This document shows positions 62,951 to 64,000 of a DNA stretch of 64,000 bases, in pieces (within the stretch, counting starts at the first letter, position 1; the number at the start of each line of letters is the position of its first letter). The stretch comes from Crotophaga sulcirostris. Its lineage: Eukaryota > Chordata > Aves > Cuculiformes > Crotophagidae. The notes beneath the pieces are model-generated. The model was not told the origin of the DNA. It worked only from the letters and a program-made list of their open reading frames with translations, and ran no database searches. The stretch is from positions 603,974-667,973 of the forward strand of contig VYZB01000223.1 of NCBI GenBank assembly GCA_013397455.1, written 5' to 3'. A program made the position numbers and the translations under genes.

Positions 62951-64000
62951 ATTTCCCATTGCTTGTTGTGTCACTTCCCCACCACCCTTTCTCTCTCTTT
63001 TATTTATTTAATTTTTTACTGTCTCAAGTGACTACCAGAGCGGTCCAGTACATTTCACACAATCTGCTTTCATGTCAAACAATCTTTCCAGGTATTTTAT
63101 TTCATTCCCTCGATGTTTTCATGGGATCAACAAATCAAACTGTGAGGTTTTACAAATGTGAAAATGTCAACAGAAGAACACAGGCTGTAACACTTTAGCT
63201 GCTTTCTTTCCAAATAGAACAATTCTTTCTTCTCGATCTGCCTTAGCTTAGTTACAACAGCCAAACCCTGTTTAAATCATCCACATTACAGATGCATTAT
63301 TAGGACACTCGTCTGAGCTGCTGATAGAGAAGGGCTTACAAAACTGCTCTTTGTACAACACATCAGTGTTCTGCTCGCTGTGACTTCTGTTGCTCTGAGT
63401 AATAGCACTTCTCTCTGCTGTCATGGAAGGGGAGGTGAGGATTACTCACACGTATAAAGCTAAGCACATTTTTAACAGCTTTGCTATAACAGGGTTCAAG
63501 ACTTTGAACAACAAGGATTCCATGTGAAACTTAATATAGCCTAGACTGAGGCCTGCAACTGGATCCCACAAGTATGCAAGGTTCTGCAGGCAACAGATCC
63601 ACAGCACAGTTCAACTTCTGAGGGTATTAACTGCACCCCAGTAGCCTCATACAAATCTAGGGAGCAAGATAGCATTCACCCCAGCTCTGCAGTTACTTCT
63701 CCAGGCTGTTTCAGAGGACCTGAGGATAACAGGATGAAAATGCTATGGTATTCCTGGCTTAGAGAGAGAAACACTTGTAATAAACAGGGAGGTCCCCCTC
63801 CTGCCTGGGCAGAAGCAGAGGCTGCCCAGAGCAAGAGCCAAGAGTTGGGGCTTAATGAGCACATGCTAGTCCATCAGTCTCCACTCAAGCTTATCCTGAA
63901 GAAGTCATTAGGAACATCATGGTCCTTCACAGTTAAGACTGTCCCCTCTAAACAATGTTGGAGTGCACACCAAACCATAGCTTACACAGGTCACTGTCAG
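62951..64000. other. Unannotated non-coding DNA at the window end
   Basis: I see no gene or recognised repeat. Short open frames at 62959-63198 and 63676-63864 have no domain. Confidence 0.5.

Noticed and set aside
1..64000. CRISPR arrays, operons, prokaryotic defence or phage systems
   Set aside because: The DNA is vertebrate: CR1 LINEs, an LTR, MIR fossils and no dense coding. No regularly spaced repeat array or operon-like ORF packing exists on either strand.

Overview
The window looks like intergenic or deep-intronic DNA from a bird nuclear genome. The clade call rests on the interspersed repeats. There are six 5'-truncated CR1 LINE copies with the avian 3' end, three reading 'CCCTTCC-AAC...CTATG/CTGTG' and the others their reverse complement or a diverged form. 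There is one solo ERVL-like LTR, two copies of a short hAT-type DNA transposon, and a few heavily decayed MIR/CORE-SINE fossils. Repeat density is low, base composition is AT-rich, and two assembly gaps are present (44 N at 1832-1875, one N at 45677). I cannot name the species.

I found no protein-coding gene, tRNA, rRNA or CRISPR array that I would stand behind. The longest open frames are isolated, lack recognisable domains and have no convincing exon structure. The only open frames with real protein homology are CR1 ORF2 C-terminal remnants at 545-1298 and 23845-24352.

Layout. 0.5-1.3 kb: plus-strand CR1. 2.2 kb: a weak candidate exon on the minus strand. 7.1-7.5 kb and 9.2-9.4 kb: AT-rich stretches with homeodomain-type motifs that resemble conserved non-coding elements. 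15.2 kb: hAT MITE copy 1. 23.8-24.4 kb: second CR1, with an unbroken ORF2 C-terminus and an ATTCT-type tail. 26.9 kb: MIR fossil. 33.7 kb and 37.9 kb: CR1 tails. 42.0-42.5 kb: enhancer-like stretch with a polypyrimidine tract. 45.4-46.4 kb: minus-strand solo LTR whose U5 region contains a 123-bp direct duplication, a CR1 end and the single N. 51.2 kb: hAT copy 2, inverted relative to copy 1. 58.7-59.3 kb: a 96-bp inverted repeat, one arm fused directly to a CR1 tail. 62.5-62.95 kb: another enhancer-like stretch.

The genes do not 'work together' here because none is seen. The window records transposon insertion and decay with possible cis-regulatory DNA between. I see no undescribed multi-gene system. 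The observation most worth following is the inverted repeat joined to a CR1 tail at 58661-59297, which fits template switching during LINE insertion.
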